Under the pieces are notes generated by a model. That model was not told the DNA's origin, did no database searches, and was given only the letters and a program-made list of their open reading frames with translations. Below are positions 31,298 to 40,668 of a stretch of DNA of 57,329 nucleotides, one piece after another (the stretch's first letter is position 1; each line of letters starts with the position of its first letter). A program made the position numbers and the translations under genes. Origin of the DNA: Oscillospiraceae bacterium (GTDB taxonomy: Bacteria; Bacillota; Clostridia; Oscillospirales; CAG-382); contig SVRW01000016.1 of assembly GCA_015064625.1 (NCBI GenBank), positions 1-57,329 on the forward strand, read 5' to 3'.

Positions 31298-32596
31298 ATG
31301 GAGGGATTCGCGTCGGGAAATAGAATTTTGATTTGGCGTTCAGTGGCACTAGATGGCGGATTGAATATTTTTGACTCTACAGATTATAAAAATTTTTACA
31401 GCGATATATCGAACCACTTTGATGGAAATTGTCCTAACTGGGGTAATAAACTTTGGTTTCAAGGTTTAATATCAGAAATTGATGATGGATCAAATCAAAT
31501 CACATTTCGAAGCAACGAGTCTCTGGATGAAATAAATGATAAATTTGATTTAATTATTTATCCGATGGCGAATTTTTTTGGCGTTGAATATTGTAGAAAT
31601 ATAGAATCTATTGTTTCTACTTTTTCAAAAATTAAAATTCCAGTATATATTATTGCTTGTGGTGTTCAAGCAAAAGATTATAATCATTTAGAATGGCTTA
31701 TCAAAGAGATAGGCGAAGAAGCTAAGAAATTTATAACAGCTATATATAATACCGGGGGAGAAATAGCTTTGAGAGGCTATTTTTCTAAAGAGTTTTTTGA
31801 GCGTTTAGGATTCCCTTCAGCCCAAGTAACAGGATGTCCTTCTCTGTACCAGTTTGGAAGAAATTTTAGAGTTTCTACTAAAAAAGTTTCTGAACGTGAT
31901 TTTTGCCCTGTTTTTAATGGAAAAATTCAGTATTATACTCGCGCAATTGATTATTATAAGCATAGCATACATATCGATCAAGATCAATATTTTAAACCTC
32001 TTTTTGATCCTTCATTTTTTAATAATGATTCAATTAACAGCATGTATTATTATTATACACTATATGGCAAAATATCAGCTAAATTATTGAGCGAAAAAAG
32101 AATTAAGTTGATAGCTGATATGAATGATTGGTTTTATTTTTTGAAAAATGGCTCTTTTGATTTTGCTTTTGGATCGCGAATTCATGGAACGATTATGGCA
32201 GTGTTAGCAGGAATACCCGCTACACTCTTAGCTATTGACACAAGAACAAGAGAAATGGCGGAATTCTTTGACATTCCTTATATAAATGTTTCTGAAAAAG
32301 ATGATTTTGGTGCTGAAAAAATATATGACTCATATTTAGATTCAGATTATTCAAAATTCAATGATACATTCGAATCTAAATATTTAGCATATCAATCTTT
32401 TTTACAACAGCATAAAATAGTATCTTCTATCAATGAAAAAAACAAATTTTTTAAAGAAGAAACTGCAAAAAAAGATTTTGAAAAATATATAAATGATCCT
32501 GAAAAGTTCTTGGACTATTATAAAAAATTAAAATACTATACTCCACTATTTGAAATGAGAAAAATGGTTGGTAATCTTTCAAAAAAATTTAGATAA
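31298..32596 (+). CDS. Polysaccharide pyruvyl transferase family protein
   Basis: A 432-residue cytoplasmic enzyme of the PF04230 type that adds pyruvate ketals (or acts as a related glycosyl-like transferase) on surface polysaccharides. The N-terminal part has LIIYPMANFFGVEYC and VYIIACGVQAKDY; the C-terminal part has the clear signature FGSRIHGTIMAVLAGIPA followed by TREMAEFFDIP. The ATG at 31298 has no proper Shine-Dalgarno site; GGAGGG lies inside the first codons, so the true start may be a later codon such as TTG near 31328. Base composition and codons (AAT-GTT, TTA, ATA) are more AT-rich than in all neighbours, and an integrase stub is adjacent: signs of transfer. No other polysaccharide genes are present. 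Confidence 0.85.
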   Translation: MEGFASGNRILIWRSVALDGGLNIFDSTDYKNFYSDISNHFDGNCPNWGNKLWFQGLISEIDDGSNQITFRSNESLDEINDKFDLIIYPMANFFGVEYCRNIESIVSTFSKIKIPVYIIACGVQAKDYNHLEWLIKEIGEEAKKFITAIYNTGGEIALRGYFSKEFFERLGFPSAQVTGCPSLYQFGRNFRVSTKKVSERDFCPVFNGKIQYYTRAIDYYKHSIHIDQDQYFKPLFDPSFFNNDSINSMYYYYTLYGKISAKLLSEKRIKLIADMNDWFYFLKNGSFDFAFGSRIHGTIMAVLAGIPATLLAIDTRTREMAEFFDIPYINVSEKDDFGAEKIYDSYLDSDYSKFNDTFESKYLAYQSFLQQHKIVSSINEKNKFFKEETAKKDFEKYINDPEKFLDYYKKLKYYTPLFEMRKMVGNLSKKFR

Positions 32597-32659
32597 ATAT
32601 GACTGATGAGTATTTTTTATTTTCCTAAATTATGAGTGTGAAATTACTTTGGAGGATAA

Positions 32660-33217
32660 ATGAAAAAGACATATAAAATTGAGATAGCTGGGCTTGAAAG
32701 GGAGTTGACACTTTGTCCGCTCGGGAACGGACTTTACATAGGTGCTTTTGTAATTTTTGGGGATGTTGAACTTACAGTTGCTTCTGCACGAGAACTTATA
32801 AAAATAGCTCCCGAACATGATATTATAATTACGTCCGAAAGCAAAGGGATTCCCCTTGCTTATGAGATGGCACGTCAGATGGGCGTAAATAAATATATTC
32901 TTGCTAGAAAAATGCCAAAGCTTTATATGAGTGACGTTTTTTCAACCGAAGTAACCTCTATAACAACAGCAAAAAAACAAACCCTTTATCTTGACGGTAA
33001 AGATGCGGAGTTTATGAAGGGAAAACGTGTTCTTATCGTTGATGACGTAATAAGTACAGGGGAGTCCTTGCGTGCAATAGAAGAGCTTGTTGTTCACGCT
33101 GGAGGAAACATTGTTGGTAAAATGGCAATTCTCGCTGAGGGAGATGCCAAGGACAGAAAAGATATAAAATATTTGCAGGTCCTTCCGCTGTTTGATTTGA
33201 ATGGAAATGAAATTTAA
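32660..33217 (+). CDS. Phosphoribosyltransferase, adenine/xanthine type
   Basis: A 185-residue type-I phosphoribosyltransferase. The PRPP loop is VLIVDDVISTGES (about residues 122-134), and the pyrophosphate loop lies in TSESKGIPLAYEMAR. Such enzymes join a purine base to PRPP for salvage. It differs from typical Apt in its N-terminal 50 residues (an extra beta segment before AGLERELTLCPLG), recalling archaeal-type adenine or hypoxanthine phosphoribosyltransferases. GGAGGAT precedes the ATG. It lies just upstream of the de novo operon but in its own unit with a terminator. Confidence 0.82.
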   Translation: MKKTYKIEIAGLERELTLCPLGNGLYIGAFVIFGDVELTVASARELIKIAPEHDIIITSESKGIPLAYEMARQMGVNKYILARKMPKLYMSDVFSTEVTSITTAKKQTLYLDGKDAEFMKGKRVLIVDDVISTGESLRAIEELVVHAGGNIVGKMAILAEGDAKDRKDIKYLQVLPLFDLNGNEI

Positions 33218-33234
33218 TTTTTGAGTTAATAACA

Positions 33235-33278
33235 AAAAGACGCTTCACGTTGGATTTATCCTTCGTGATGCGTCTTTT
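33235..33278 (+). terminator. Terminator after the phosphoribosyltransferase gene
   Basis: AGACGCTTCACG and CGTGATGCGTCT (one mismatch) with a 14-base loop and T tract. Confidence 0.8.
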
Positions 33279-33360
33279 AAATTGTAGTTTTTTATAAAAG
33301 TATGTGGAAAAAACTCATTTTAAAAAAATGTTTTCTTCGCATAAGTATACAACATACTTT

Positions 33361-33570
33361 CTATTTTAAAACAGGCCATTTTTCCCAAGCGTTGCAAGTT
33401 TGAGAAGCAGATTTTTCGCAATTTCTCCATCCATTTTTGTTACAGCATCTACCTTTTACACTGCTGTTTTCTAAAAGAACCCGTTGATAAAAATGGTCTG
33501 TGTCTCTTTCACCCAGCCAGAAAGCACAGGTTGCGCAATTTTTCCATGAACTTGGATATGAATGAGCCAT
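33361..33570 (-). CDS. Small Cys-rich protein of unknown function
   Basis: A 69-residue protein with seven Cys: KNCATCAFWLGE (CxxC), GRCCNKNGWRNC and SQTCNAWEKW. The spacing suggests a metal-binding or Fe-S-like small domain. AAAGGAG precedes the ATG seven bases away, and a full promoter is present, so it is a real gene even though it is short. Trp residues around each Cys group (SWKNC, FWLGE, GWRNC, NAWEKW) are unusual. I do not know the family. It is a lone gene transcribed against the direction of the big operon. Confidence 0.7.
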   Translation of the reverse strand: MAHSYPSSWKNCATCAFWLGERDTDHFYQRVLLENSSVKGRCCNKNGWRNCEKSASQTCNAWEKWPVLK

Positions 33571-33625
33571 TAGTTTTCTCCTTTGTAATTTTTTATAGAA
33601 AAATATAATTTTTATACCATAAATA

Positions 33626-33654
33626 ATTATAACATTATAACTCTGTTTAGTCAA
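33626..33654 (-). promoter_or_regulatory. Promoter of the small Cys-rich protein gene
   Basis: On the minus strand TTGACT, 17 bases, TATAAT. Confidence 0.82.
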
Positions 33655-33763
33655 TAACGATAAATAAAAAATTGAAAAAGAAAGTGTGTAGATAAGCGTA
33701 TTATCAAATAAAAATCCCCAAAATACATTATGTAAATTTTTATGTTTTTTTGCGGTTTGACGA

Positions 33764-33792
33764 TTGACAAGTAAGAAATTTTTTGGTATAAT
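33764..33792 (+). promoter_or_regulatory. Promoter of the pyr-pur supra-operon
   Basis: TTGACA at 33764-33769, 17 bases, TATAAT at 33787-33792: full consensus. The 80-base leader that follows shows no terminator, PyrR site or known riboswitch. It is the only good promoter I see for the 22.5 kb of genes downstream. Confidence 0.9.
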
Positions 33793-33880
33793 TCGTACAA
33801 TGGTTTTTTGGAACTAAAAACGGCTTAGATATAGATGTTTTTTATTGAAAATCGTTTAGTAAATTTATCGGAGGGGCATT

Positions 33881-35101
33881 ATGGAGAACAAAATTAAGTT
33901 GCAGATTATTGGCGATAAACAGAAAACCGCATTTTGTTCCGATGTGGCGGGCTTTTTGACGACTCATTCCGCTTTTTCCTCTCTTGATTTGTCCAAATAC
34001 GTGATTTTTCCCGGCTTTTGCGACGTGCATGTGCATTTTCGTGAGCCGGGTTTTTTGCATAAAGAAAATATTAAAACTGGCTCACTTGCCTCAGCAAGGG
34101 GAGGGTATACTGCAGTTTGTACAATGCCAAACTTGAAACCTGTTCCTGATTCATTGGAAACCTTAATGGTACAGCTTGATGCAATAAAAAAAGATGCTGT
34201 TGTAAACGTTTATCCTTATGGTTCAATAACCAAGGGTCAGAAAGGTGAAGAGCTTTCGGATTTTGAAGAAATGAAAAACGAAGTCGTCGCCTTTTCCGAT
34301 GACGGAAGAGGAGTTCAAAATGAACAGATGATGCTTTCTGCCATGGAAAAAGCAAAGTCACTTGATAAAATTATCGTTGCTCATTGTGAAGTGAACGAGC
34401 TTTTAAAGGGCGGATATATTCATAACGGTGAATATGCAAAGAAGCATGGTCATAAAGGAATATGCTCCGAGAGCGAATATGCTCAGATTGAGCGTGATTT
34501 ATATCTTGCAGAGAAAACAGGTTGCAGATATCACGTTTGCCACATTTCCGCTAAAGAAAGCGTTGAGCTTATAAGGAAAGCGAAAGCAAAAGGTGTAGAC
34601 GTAACTTGTGAGACTGCTCCTCACTACCTCGTACTTGACGATAGCTGTCTGAAAGAAGAAGGCAGATTCAAAATGAATCCTCCTCTCCGCGATAAAAAGG
34701 ATAGAGAGGCATTAGTTGAAGGTATTTTAGACGGAACTATCGACATGATAGCAACGGACCATGCTCCACATTCTGCGGAGGAAAAATCGAGAGGTCTTGA
34801 AGGAAGTCCTTTTGGAATAGTTGGTATTGAAACGGCATTCCCCGTTTTATATACTCATCTTGTAAAAAAAGAAATAGTCACTCTTGATAAAATAATCGAT
34901 TTGTTGGTTTTCAATCCGAGACAGAGATTCGGAATCCCTTTGGGGCTTGATTTCTCCCTTTGGGATTTGAATGCAGAAGAAATCGTAGATACTTCCAAAT
35001 TTTTATCTATGGGAAAAGCAACTCCTTTTGAAGGTGAAATGCTTTTCGGTAAAAACCTGCTTACCGTATGCGGTGGCAAGGTTGTATATCAAAACTTGTA
35101 A
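33881..35101 (+). CDS. pyrC: Dihydroorotase
   Basis: A 406-residue amidohydrolase closing carbamoyl aspartate to dihydroorotate. The metal motif HVHFREPGF begins at residue 50, SDDGRGVQ and AHCEVNEL follow, and IATDHAPHS carries the catalytic Asp. It is of the longer, Bacillus-like type I dihydroorotase. TCGGAGGGGC precedes the ATG. It is the first gene of the operon; carB starts 31 bases after it. Confidence 0.95.
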   Translation: MENKIKLQIIGDKQKTAFCSDVAGFLTTHSAFSSLDLSKYVIFPGFCDVHVHFREPGFLHKENIKTGSLASARGGYTAVCTMPNLKPVPDSLETLMVQLDAIKKDAVVNVYPYGSITKGQKGEELSDFEEMKNEVVAFSDDGRGVQNEQMMLSAMEKAKSLDKIIVAHCEVNELLKGGYIHNGEYAKKHGHKGICSESEYAQIERDLYLAEKTGCRYHVCHISAKESVELIRKAKAKGVDVTCETAPHYLVLDDSCLKEEGRFKMNPPLRDKKDREALVEGILDGTIDMIATDHAPHSAEEKSRGLEGSPFGIVGIETAFPVLYTHLVKKEIVTLDKIIDLLVFNPRQRFGIPLGLDFSLWDLNAEEIVDTSKFLSMGKATPFEGEMLFGKNLLTVCGGKVVYQNL

Positions 35102-35132
35102 TTAAAATTGAGTATATATAACGGAGGCAATT

Positions 35133-38100
35133 ATGGCAAAGCGCAAAGATATAAAAAAGGTTCTTATAATTGGTTCAGGTCCTATAGTTATCGGTCAGGC
35201 GGCAGAGTTCGACTATGCTGGAACTCAGGCTTGCCTTGCATTGCGTGAGGAAGGTTATGAGGTTGTAATCTGCAACTCCAACCCTGCAACGATAATGACA
35301 GATACGTCTATAGCGGATAAGGTTTATATGGAGCCTTTGACTCTTGAATACGTTGCAAAGATTCTCAGATACGAACGCCCCGACGCTATTGTTCCAGGAA
35401 TAGGCGGACAAACGGGTCTTAATATTGCTATGCAGCTTGAGAAGAAAGGTGTCCTCAGAGAATGCGGCGTTGAACTTTTGGGTACAAGCTGTGAAAGTAT
35501 TGAACGTGCAGAAGACAGAGAGCTTTTTAAGGAGCTTTGCCAGTCAATAGGCGAACCCGTAATTCCCTCTGAAATTACTTATAGCATTAAAGAAGCAAAA
35601 GAAGCGGCAAGCCGTATCGGTTATCCCGTAGTTCTCAGACCTGCCTTTACCTTAGGCGGTACAGGCGGAGGATTTGCTAATAACGAACAAGAGCTTGAAG
35701 AAATCGGACTTAACGCTTTCAAGCTTTCTCCTGTTCATCAGGTTTTGATTGAAAAGAGCGTTAAGGGTTACAAAGAAATTGAATTTGAAGTAATGCGTGA
35801 CTCCACAGACAGAGCTATCACTATTTGCGGAATGGAAAATATTGACCCTGTTGGCGTTCATACGGGTGACTCTATTGTTGTAGCTCCCATTCTTTCTCTT
35901 AATGACCACGACTTGAAAATGCTCAACGATAGTGCTATCAAAATTATTCGTGAGCTTAAGATAGAAGGTGGATGTAACGTTCAGTTTGCTCTCAATCCTG
36001 AAAGCAGCGAATATTATCTTATAGAGGTTAACCCTCGTGTTTCCCGTTCCTCAGCCTTGGCATCCAAAGCAAGCGGATATCCTATCGCGAGAGTTACCGC
36101 GAAAGTTGCGGTTGGCATGACTCTTGATGAAATTCCAGTTGCAGGCGGAACTGCTGATATTGAACCTTGTCTTGATTATATTGTTGCAAAATTCCCTCGT
36201 TTCCCCTTTGATAAATTTACATCCGCTCCCAACGTTTTGGGAACGCAGATGAAAGCAACGGGTGAAGTTATGGGAATCGGTTCAAGCCTCGAAGAATGTA
36301 TTCTCAAATCTGTTCGCTCACTTGAAACAGGCGTTTGCCATCTTTACCTTGCAAAGTTTGACGGAATGAGCAAGGAAGAGCTTTTCTCTTATATCAGCGA
36401 ATCAAGAGATGATAACATTTTTGCAATTACCCGTCTGTTGCGCTTGGGTGTTTCCATTGAAGAACTTCACGATAAAACAAAAATAACTAACCTTTTCCTT
36501 GAATCCTTCAGTAAGATCGTTGATATGGAAAAGGTACTGTCAGAAAACAAAGGGGACGAAAAAATTCTTAAAGAAGCAAAGATTATGGGCTTTTCCGATG
36601 CCTATATATCAAAGCTTTGGAACGTTCCTGAAATTGAAATATACGAAAAGCGTAAGAGTATGAAGCTTACCCCTGCTTTCCGTATGGTTGATACGATGAA
36701 AACGGGTAAATATCTGCCTTATCTCTATTCTTCCTACACAGGTGAAAACAGCTCTATCCTCACTGATAAGAAAAAAATAGTTGTTCTTGGTGCAGGACCT
36801 ATAAGAATCGGACAAGGTGTTGAGTTTGACTATTCAACTGTTCACGCTGTTCAGACAATCAAAAAAGCAGGTTATGAAGCTATAATCATCAATAACAACC
36901 CTGAAACCGTTTCAACTGACTATACAACAGGGGACAAGCTTTATTTTGAACCTCTTACTCCTGAGGACGTTATGGCTGTTATTGATTTTGAAAAACCCGA
37001 AGGCGTTGTTGCTTCCTTGGGCGGTCAGACAGCTATAAATCTTGCGGACCCTCTTATGAAACGCGGTGTTAAAATAATCGGAACTGATTGCGTTGCTATT
37101 GAACGTGCTGAAAACCGTGACAGCTTTGAAAAAATACTTCACGAATTGAATATCCCTCAACCAAAGGGAAAAGCAGTTACAAATATTGAAGACGGTATTA
37201 AAACTGCAAACGAAATTGGATATCCTGTTCTTGTTCGTCCCAGCTTTGTTCTTGGTGGCAGAGCAATGCAGATTGTTGCAAATGACGAACAGTTGAAGCT
37301 TTATCTGAAAACAGCCGTTGAAATTGACGAAGATAAACCTGTTCTCGTTGATAAATATATTATGGGAAAAGAAGTTGAGGTTGATGCTATCTGCGATGGC
37401 AGAGACGTATTTGTTCCTGGCATTATGGAGCTTGTTGAAAGAACAGGCGTTCACTCTGGTGACTCCATAAGCGTATATCCCACATATACCGTATCTGATA
37501 AGGTAAAAGGAATAATTTTACAGTATGCAAAGAAATTAGGAATTGGAATCGGTATCGTTGGTCTTTATAATATTCAGTTTATCGTAGATAAAGAAGATAA
37601 CGTATATATTATCGAGGTAAATCCCCGTTCTTCAAGAACTGTTCCTTTCCTTTCGAAAGTAACGGGATATAGCCTTGCTGATATTGCAACTGAAGTTATT
37701 TTAGGTAAATCCTTGAAAGAGCTTGGGATATTTGAGCTTTATCCAGAGGAGAAGAAACGTTCATACGTTAAAGTTCCTGTTTTCTCCTTCAATAAGATAA
37801 AAGGACTTGACGCATACCTTTCTCCCGAAATGAAATCAACGGGTGAAGCTATTGGCTACGATGACAAGCTTCACAGAGCAATGAGCAAAGGTCTTATTGC
37901 ATCGGGAATGAATCTTCAGAATTACGGAACGGTTTTTGTAACCATTGCGGATGAAGATAAAGAGGAGGCTTTGCCTCTTGTTAAGCGTTTCTATAATATG
38001 GGCTTCAATATTGAAGCAACTATAGGTACTGCTACCTTCCTCAAGGAACATGGAATCCGTACGAGAGTAAGAGGAAAGATAAGCGACGGAAGCGAAGAAA

Positions 38101-38306
38101 TTCTTGATTCCATCAGAGCGGGCTACGTTGCCTACGTTATAAATACACGTTCAATAATGTCAGGAGTTCATTATGACGATGGTGTTGCAATTCGCCGTTG
38201 TGCAGTTGAAAACGGTGTAACCTTGTTCTCATCCCTTGATACTGTGAGAATTGTTCTTGACGTTCTTGAAGAAATAACAAATAAAGTTTCAACAATAGAT
38301 TCATAA
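35133..38306 (+). CDS. carB: Carbamoyl-phosphate synthase large subunit
   Basis: A 1057-residue enzyme of full length, with two homologous ATP-grasp halves (GSGPIVIGQAAEFDYAGTQA near the start and GAGPIRIGQGVEFDYS in the second half) and a C-terminal MGS-like allosteric domain. It builds carbamoyl phosphate from bicarbonate, ammonia and two ATP. The small glutaminase subunit (carA), normally directly upstream, is not in the window, so ammonia must come either from a distant CarA or directly from solution. ACGGAGGC precedes the ATG. Confidence 0.96.
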   Translation: MAKRKDIKKVLIIGSGPIVIGQAAEFDYAGTQACLALREEGYEVVICNSNPATIMTDTSIADKVYMEPLTLEYVAKILRYERPDAIVPGIGGQTGLNIAMQLEKKGVLRECGVELLGTSCESIERAEDRELFKELCQSIGEPVIPSEITYSIKEAKEAASRIGYPVVLRPAFTLGGTGGGFANNEQELEEIGLNAFKLSPVHQVLIEKSVKGYKEIEFEVMRDSTDRAITICGMENIDPVGVHTGDSIVVAPILSLNDHDLKMLNDSAIKIIRELKIEGGCNVQFALNPESSEYYLIEVNPRVSRSSALASKASGYPIARVTAKVAVGMTLDEIPVAGGTADIEPCLDYIVAKFPRFPFDKFTSAPNVLGTQMKATGEVMGIGSSLEECILKSVRSLETGVCHLYLAKFDGMSKEELFSYISESRDDNIFAITRLLRLGVSIEELHDKTKITNLFLESFSKIVDMEKVLSENKGDEKILKEAKIMGFSDAYISKLWNVPEIEIYEKRKSMKLTPAFRMVDTMKTGKYLPYLYSSYTGENSSILTDKKKIVVLGAGPIRIGQGVEFDYSTVHAVQTIKKAGYEAIIINNNPETVSTDYTTGDKLYFEPLTPEDVMAVIDFEKPEGVVASLGGQTAINLADPLMKRGVKIIGTDCVAIERAENRDSFEKILHELNIPQPKGKAVTNIEDGIKTANEIGYPVLVRPSFVLGGRAMQIVANDEQLKLYLKTAVEIDEDKPVLVDKYIMGKEVEVDAICDGRDVFVPGIMELVERTGVHSGDSISVYPTYTVSDKVKGIILQYAKKLGIGIGIVGLYNIQFIVDKEDNVYIIEVNPRSSRTVPFLSKVTGYSLADIATEVILGKSLKELGIFELYPEEKKRSYVKVPVFSFNKIKGLDAYLSPEMKSTGEAIGYDDKLHRAMSKGLIASGMNLQNYGTVFVTIADEDKEEALPLVKRFYNMGFNIEATIGTATFLKEHGIRTRVRGKISDGSEEILDSIRAGYVAYVINTRSIMSGVHYDDGVAIRRCAVENGVTLFSSLDTVRIVLDVLEEITNKVSTIDS

Positions 38307-38326
38307 TAAAAGATATAGGAGACCTT

Positions 38327-39058
38327 ATGAAACAGGTAATTTTCAAAATCGCCTCTAATCTTCCCCTTACTGAAACTGTCTACCGCATGGAATTAGTTGG
38401 TGACAGCGAAGGTATAACCTGCGGACAGTTTGTAAATATAAAAATAGACGGATTGTTTTTGCGCAGACCTATCTCCGTTTATGACGTTTCAACGGATAGT
38501 CTTACAATAGTTTACAAGGTTGTAGGTCAGGGAACAGAAAAGCTTTGCGAGATGAAAAAAGGCGATGAGCTTGATATACTTACTTGCCTCGGCAATGGAT
38601 ATTCCCTTGATTTTGAAGGGGAAAACGCTTTGCTTATCGGTGGCGGTGTTGGAGTACCTCCGCTTTATTACCTTGCAAAACAGCTTTTGAAAAAAGGCAA
38701 AAAGGTCTCTGCAATTTTAGGATTTAATACAAAAGCCGAGGTTTTCGGTGAGGAAGATTTTAAGGCTTTGGGCGTTGACGTTACTGTCACAACAGCAGAC
38801 GGAAGCTATGGTATTAAAGGCTTTGTAACTGATGCCTTACCTGAATACGATTATTATTACTTCACCTGCGGTCCTGAACCAATGTTGAAAGCAGTTTATA
38901 AAAACGCAAAGGGTGACGGTCAGTTCAGCTTTGAAGAAAGAATGGGTTGTGGCTTTGGCGCGTGTATGGGATGCTCTCATAAAACCGTAAAAGGATATAA
39001 AAGAGTATGCAAGGACGGACCCGTATTCAAGAAGGAGGAAATACTGTGGGAAGATTAA
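38327..39058 (+). CDS. pyrK: Dihydroorotate dehydrogenase electron transfer subunit
   Basis: A 243-residue FAD and [2Fe-2S] protein of the ferredoxin-reductase fold that links PyrD to NAD. It has RRPISVYDV for FAD, GGGVGVPPLYYLA for the NAD side, and the cluster ligands CGFGACMGC with a fourth Cys eleven residues later (KRVC). AGGAGACC precedes the ATG. Its end overlaps pyrD by 13 bases. Confidence 0.94.
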   Translation: MKQVIFKIASNLPLTETVYRMELVGDSEGITCGQFVNIKIDGLFLRRPISVYDVSTDSLTIVYKVVGQGTEKLCEMKKGDELDILTCLGNGYSLDFEGENALLIGGGVGVPPLYYLAKQLLKKGKKVSAILGFNTKAEVFGEEDFKALGVDVTVTTADGSYGIKGFVTDALPEYDYYYFTCGPEPMLKAVYKNAKGDGQFSFEERMGCGFGACMGCSHKTVKGYKRVCKDGPVFKKEEILWED

Positions 39059-39963
39059 ACGTTTCTCTATGTGGAATTGAGATTGATAATCCTGTCATTC
39101 CTTCCAGCGGCACTTTTGGATATGGCTATGAATACGCAGAACTTTACGACATAAACGTTCTTGGGACGTTTTCCTTTAAGGGAACAACAAAGGATTCAAG
39201 ATTTGGAAACCCAACTCCTCGAATCGCTGAATGTTATTCTGGTATGATAAATGCTGTAGGTTTGCAGAATCCTGGAGTTGATGCGGTTATCTCTGAAGAA
39301 TTGCCAAAGCTTAAGACTTGCTTTGATAAAAAAGTAATGGCTAATATAGGCGGTTTTTCCGTGGATGAATATGTATATACAGCTCAAAAGCTGGATGAAT
39401 GTGAACAGGTTGGCTGGCTTGAGGTAAATATCAGTTGTCCTAACGTTCACGGTGGTGGAATGAGCTTCGGAACTTCACCTTCTGCTGCTGCGGAAGTTAC
39501 TTCAAAGGTCAAAGCCGCAACGAAGAAGCCCCTTATTATAAAGCTTTCGCCAAACGTAACTGATATCGTTTCAATAGCAAAAGCTTGTGAGGATGCGGGT
39601 GCAGACGGAATCAGTATGATAAATACGATGCTTGGAATGCGTATCGACCTTAGAAAGAAGAAACCTATTATTGCTAATAAAATGGGTGGTTTTTCAGGCC
39701 CTGCAATTTTCCCCGTAGCGCTCAGAATGGTTTATCAGGTTTATGAAGCAGTGAAAATTCCTATAATCGGAATGGGCGGAATCAGCAATGCTGAAGACGT
39801 TATCGAAATGATGCTTGCAGGTGCGACGGCAGTTCAGGTAGGAACTGCAAACCTTATTGACCCTCTTGCTTGCAAGAATATAATTGATGATTTAGAAAAA
39901 ACAATGGATAAGTACGGAATAAAAAATATTAAAGATGTAATTGGAGGCGCACATAATGGGTAA
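39046..39963 (+). CDS. pyrD: Dihydroorotate dehydrogenase, class 1B catalytic subunit
   Basis: A 305-residue FMN TIM-barrel enzyme. Its family features are NPVIPSSGTFGYG, EVNISCPNVHGGG with the catalytic Cys, KLSPNVTDI and GMGGISNAEDVIEMM. The start is GTG at 39046 with AAGGAGG six bases upstream, inside pyrK; the ATG at 39007 lies further into pyrK and has no binding site. Class 1B enzymes use NAD through PyrK, consistent with the neighbour. Confidence 0.94.
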   Translation: MGRLNVSLCGIEIDNPVIPSSGTFGYGYEYAELYDINVLGTFSFKGTTKDSRFGNPTPRIAECYSGMINAVGLQNPGVDAVISEELPKLKTCFDKKVMANIGGFSVDEYVYTAQKLDECEQVGWLEVNISCPNVHGGGMSFGTSPSAAAEVTSKVKAATKKPLIIKLSPNVTDIVSIAKACEDAGADGISMINTMLGMRIDLRKKKPIIANKMGGFSGPAIFPVALRMVYQVYEAVKIPIIGMGGISNAEDVIEMMLAGATAVQVGTANLIDPLACKNIIDDLEKTMDKYGIKNIKDVIGGAHNG

Positions 39964-40654
39964 GGATGTAATTGTTGCATGTGATTTTTCAAGTAAAGAA
40001 CAGGTTTTGAGTTTTCTTGATAAATTTGAAGGAAAAAAGCCTTTTGTAAAAATCGGAATGGAGCTTTATTATGCTGAAGGACCTTCCATAGTTAAGGAGA
40101 TAAAAGCCAGAGGACATAAAATATTTCTTGATTTAAAGCTTCACGATATTCCTAACACAGTTAAAAAATCCATGGCTGTTTTGTCAAGACTTGACGTTGA
40201 TATGACAAACCTTCATGCGGGCGGTACTGTTGCCATGATGAAAGCTGCTTTGGAAGGCTTGACTCGTGAAGACGGAACAAGACCTATACTTATTGCTGTA
40301 ACTCAGCTTACTTCCACAAGTCAGGAAAGTATGGAAACAGACCTTCTTATTAAAGAAAAAATGGAAGACGTTGTTATGCATTATGCTTCCAACGCAAAGC
40401 TTGCAGGACTTGACGGTGTTGTTTGCTCTCCCCTTGAAGCTGAAGCTGTTCATAACCGTTGCGGTAAAGAATTCATAACTGTAACACCAGGTGTAAGATT
40501 TGCGGATGGTGATATTGGAGATCAGAAACGTGTTATGACTCCTGCAGAAGCGAAAAAAATCGGCTCTGATTATATTGTAGTCGGAAGACCTATTACGGCT
40601 GCTGAAGACCCCGTTTCAGCATACGAACGTTGCGTTTTGGAATTTGTTGACTAA
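39956..40654 (+). CDS. pyrF: Orotidine 5'-phosphate decarboxylase
   Basis: A 232-residue TIM-barrel enzyme making UMP. The catalytic array is LDLKLHDIPNTV, the substrate-binding VTPGVR is present, and DYIVVGRPIT closes the phosphate site. The ATG at 39956 has TTGGAGGCGC upstream; it overlaps the pyrD end by eight bases. Its length is normal for the bacterial type. Confidence 0.95.
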   Translation: MGKDVIVACDFSSKEQVLSFLDKFEGKKPFVKIGMELYYAEGPSIVKEIKARGHKIFLDLKLHDIPNTVKKSMAVLSRLDVDMTNLHAGGTVAMMKAALEGLTREDGTRPILIAVTQLTSTSQESMETDLLIKEKMEDVVMHYASNAKLAGLDGVVCSPLEAEAVHNRCGKEFITVTPGVRFADGDIGDQKRVMTPAEAKKIGSDYIVVGRPITAAEDPVSAYERCVLEFVD

Positions 40655-40668
40655 AAGGAGAAATGAAA

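Noticed and set aside
33793..33880. PyrR attenuator, T-box or purine riboswitch in the supra-operon leader
   Set aside because: The 80-base leader has no terminator, no anti-terminator pair and none of the conserved motifs.
36912..37454. 180-codon frame antisense to carB
   Set aside because: Mirror of a conserved coding region, no start signals, no family resemblance.
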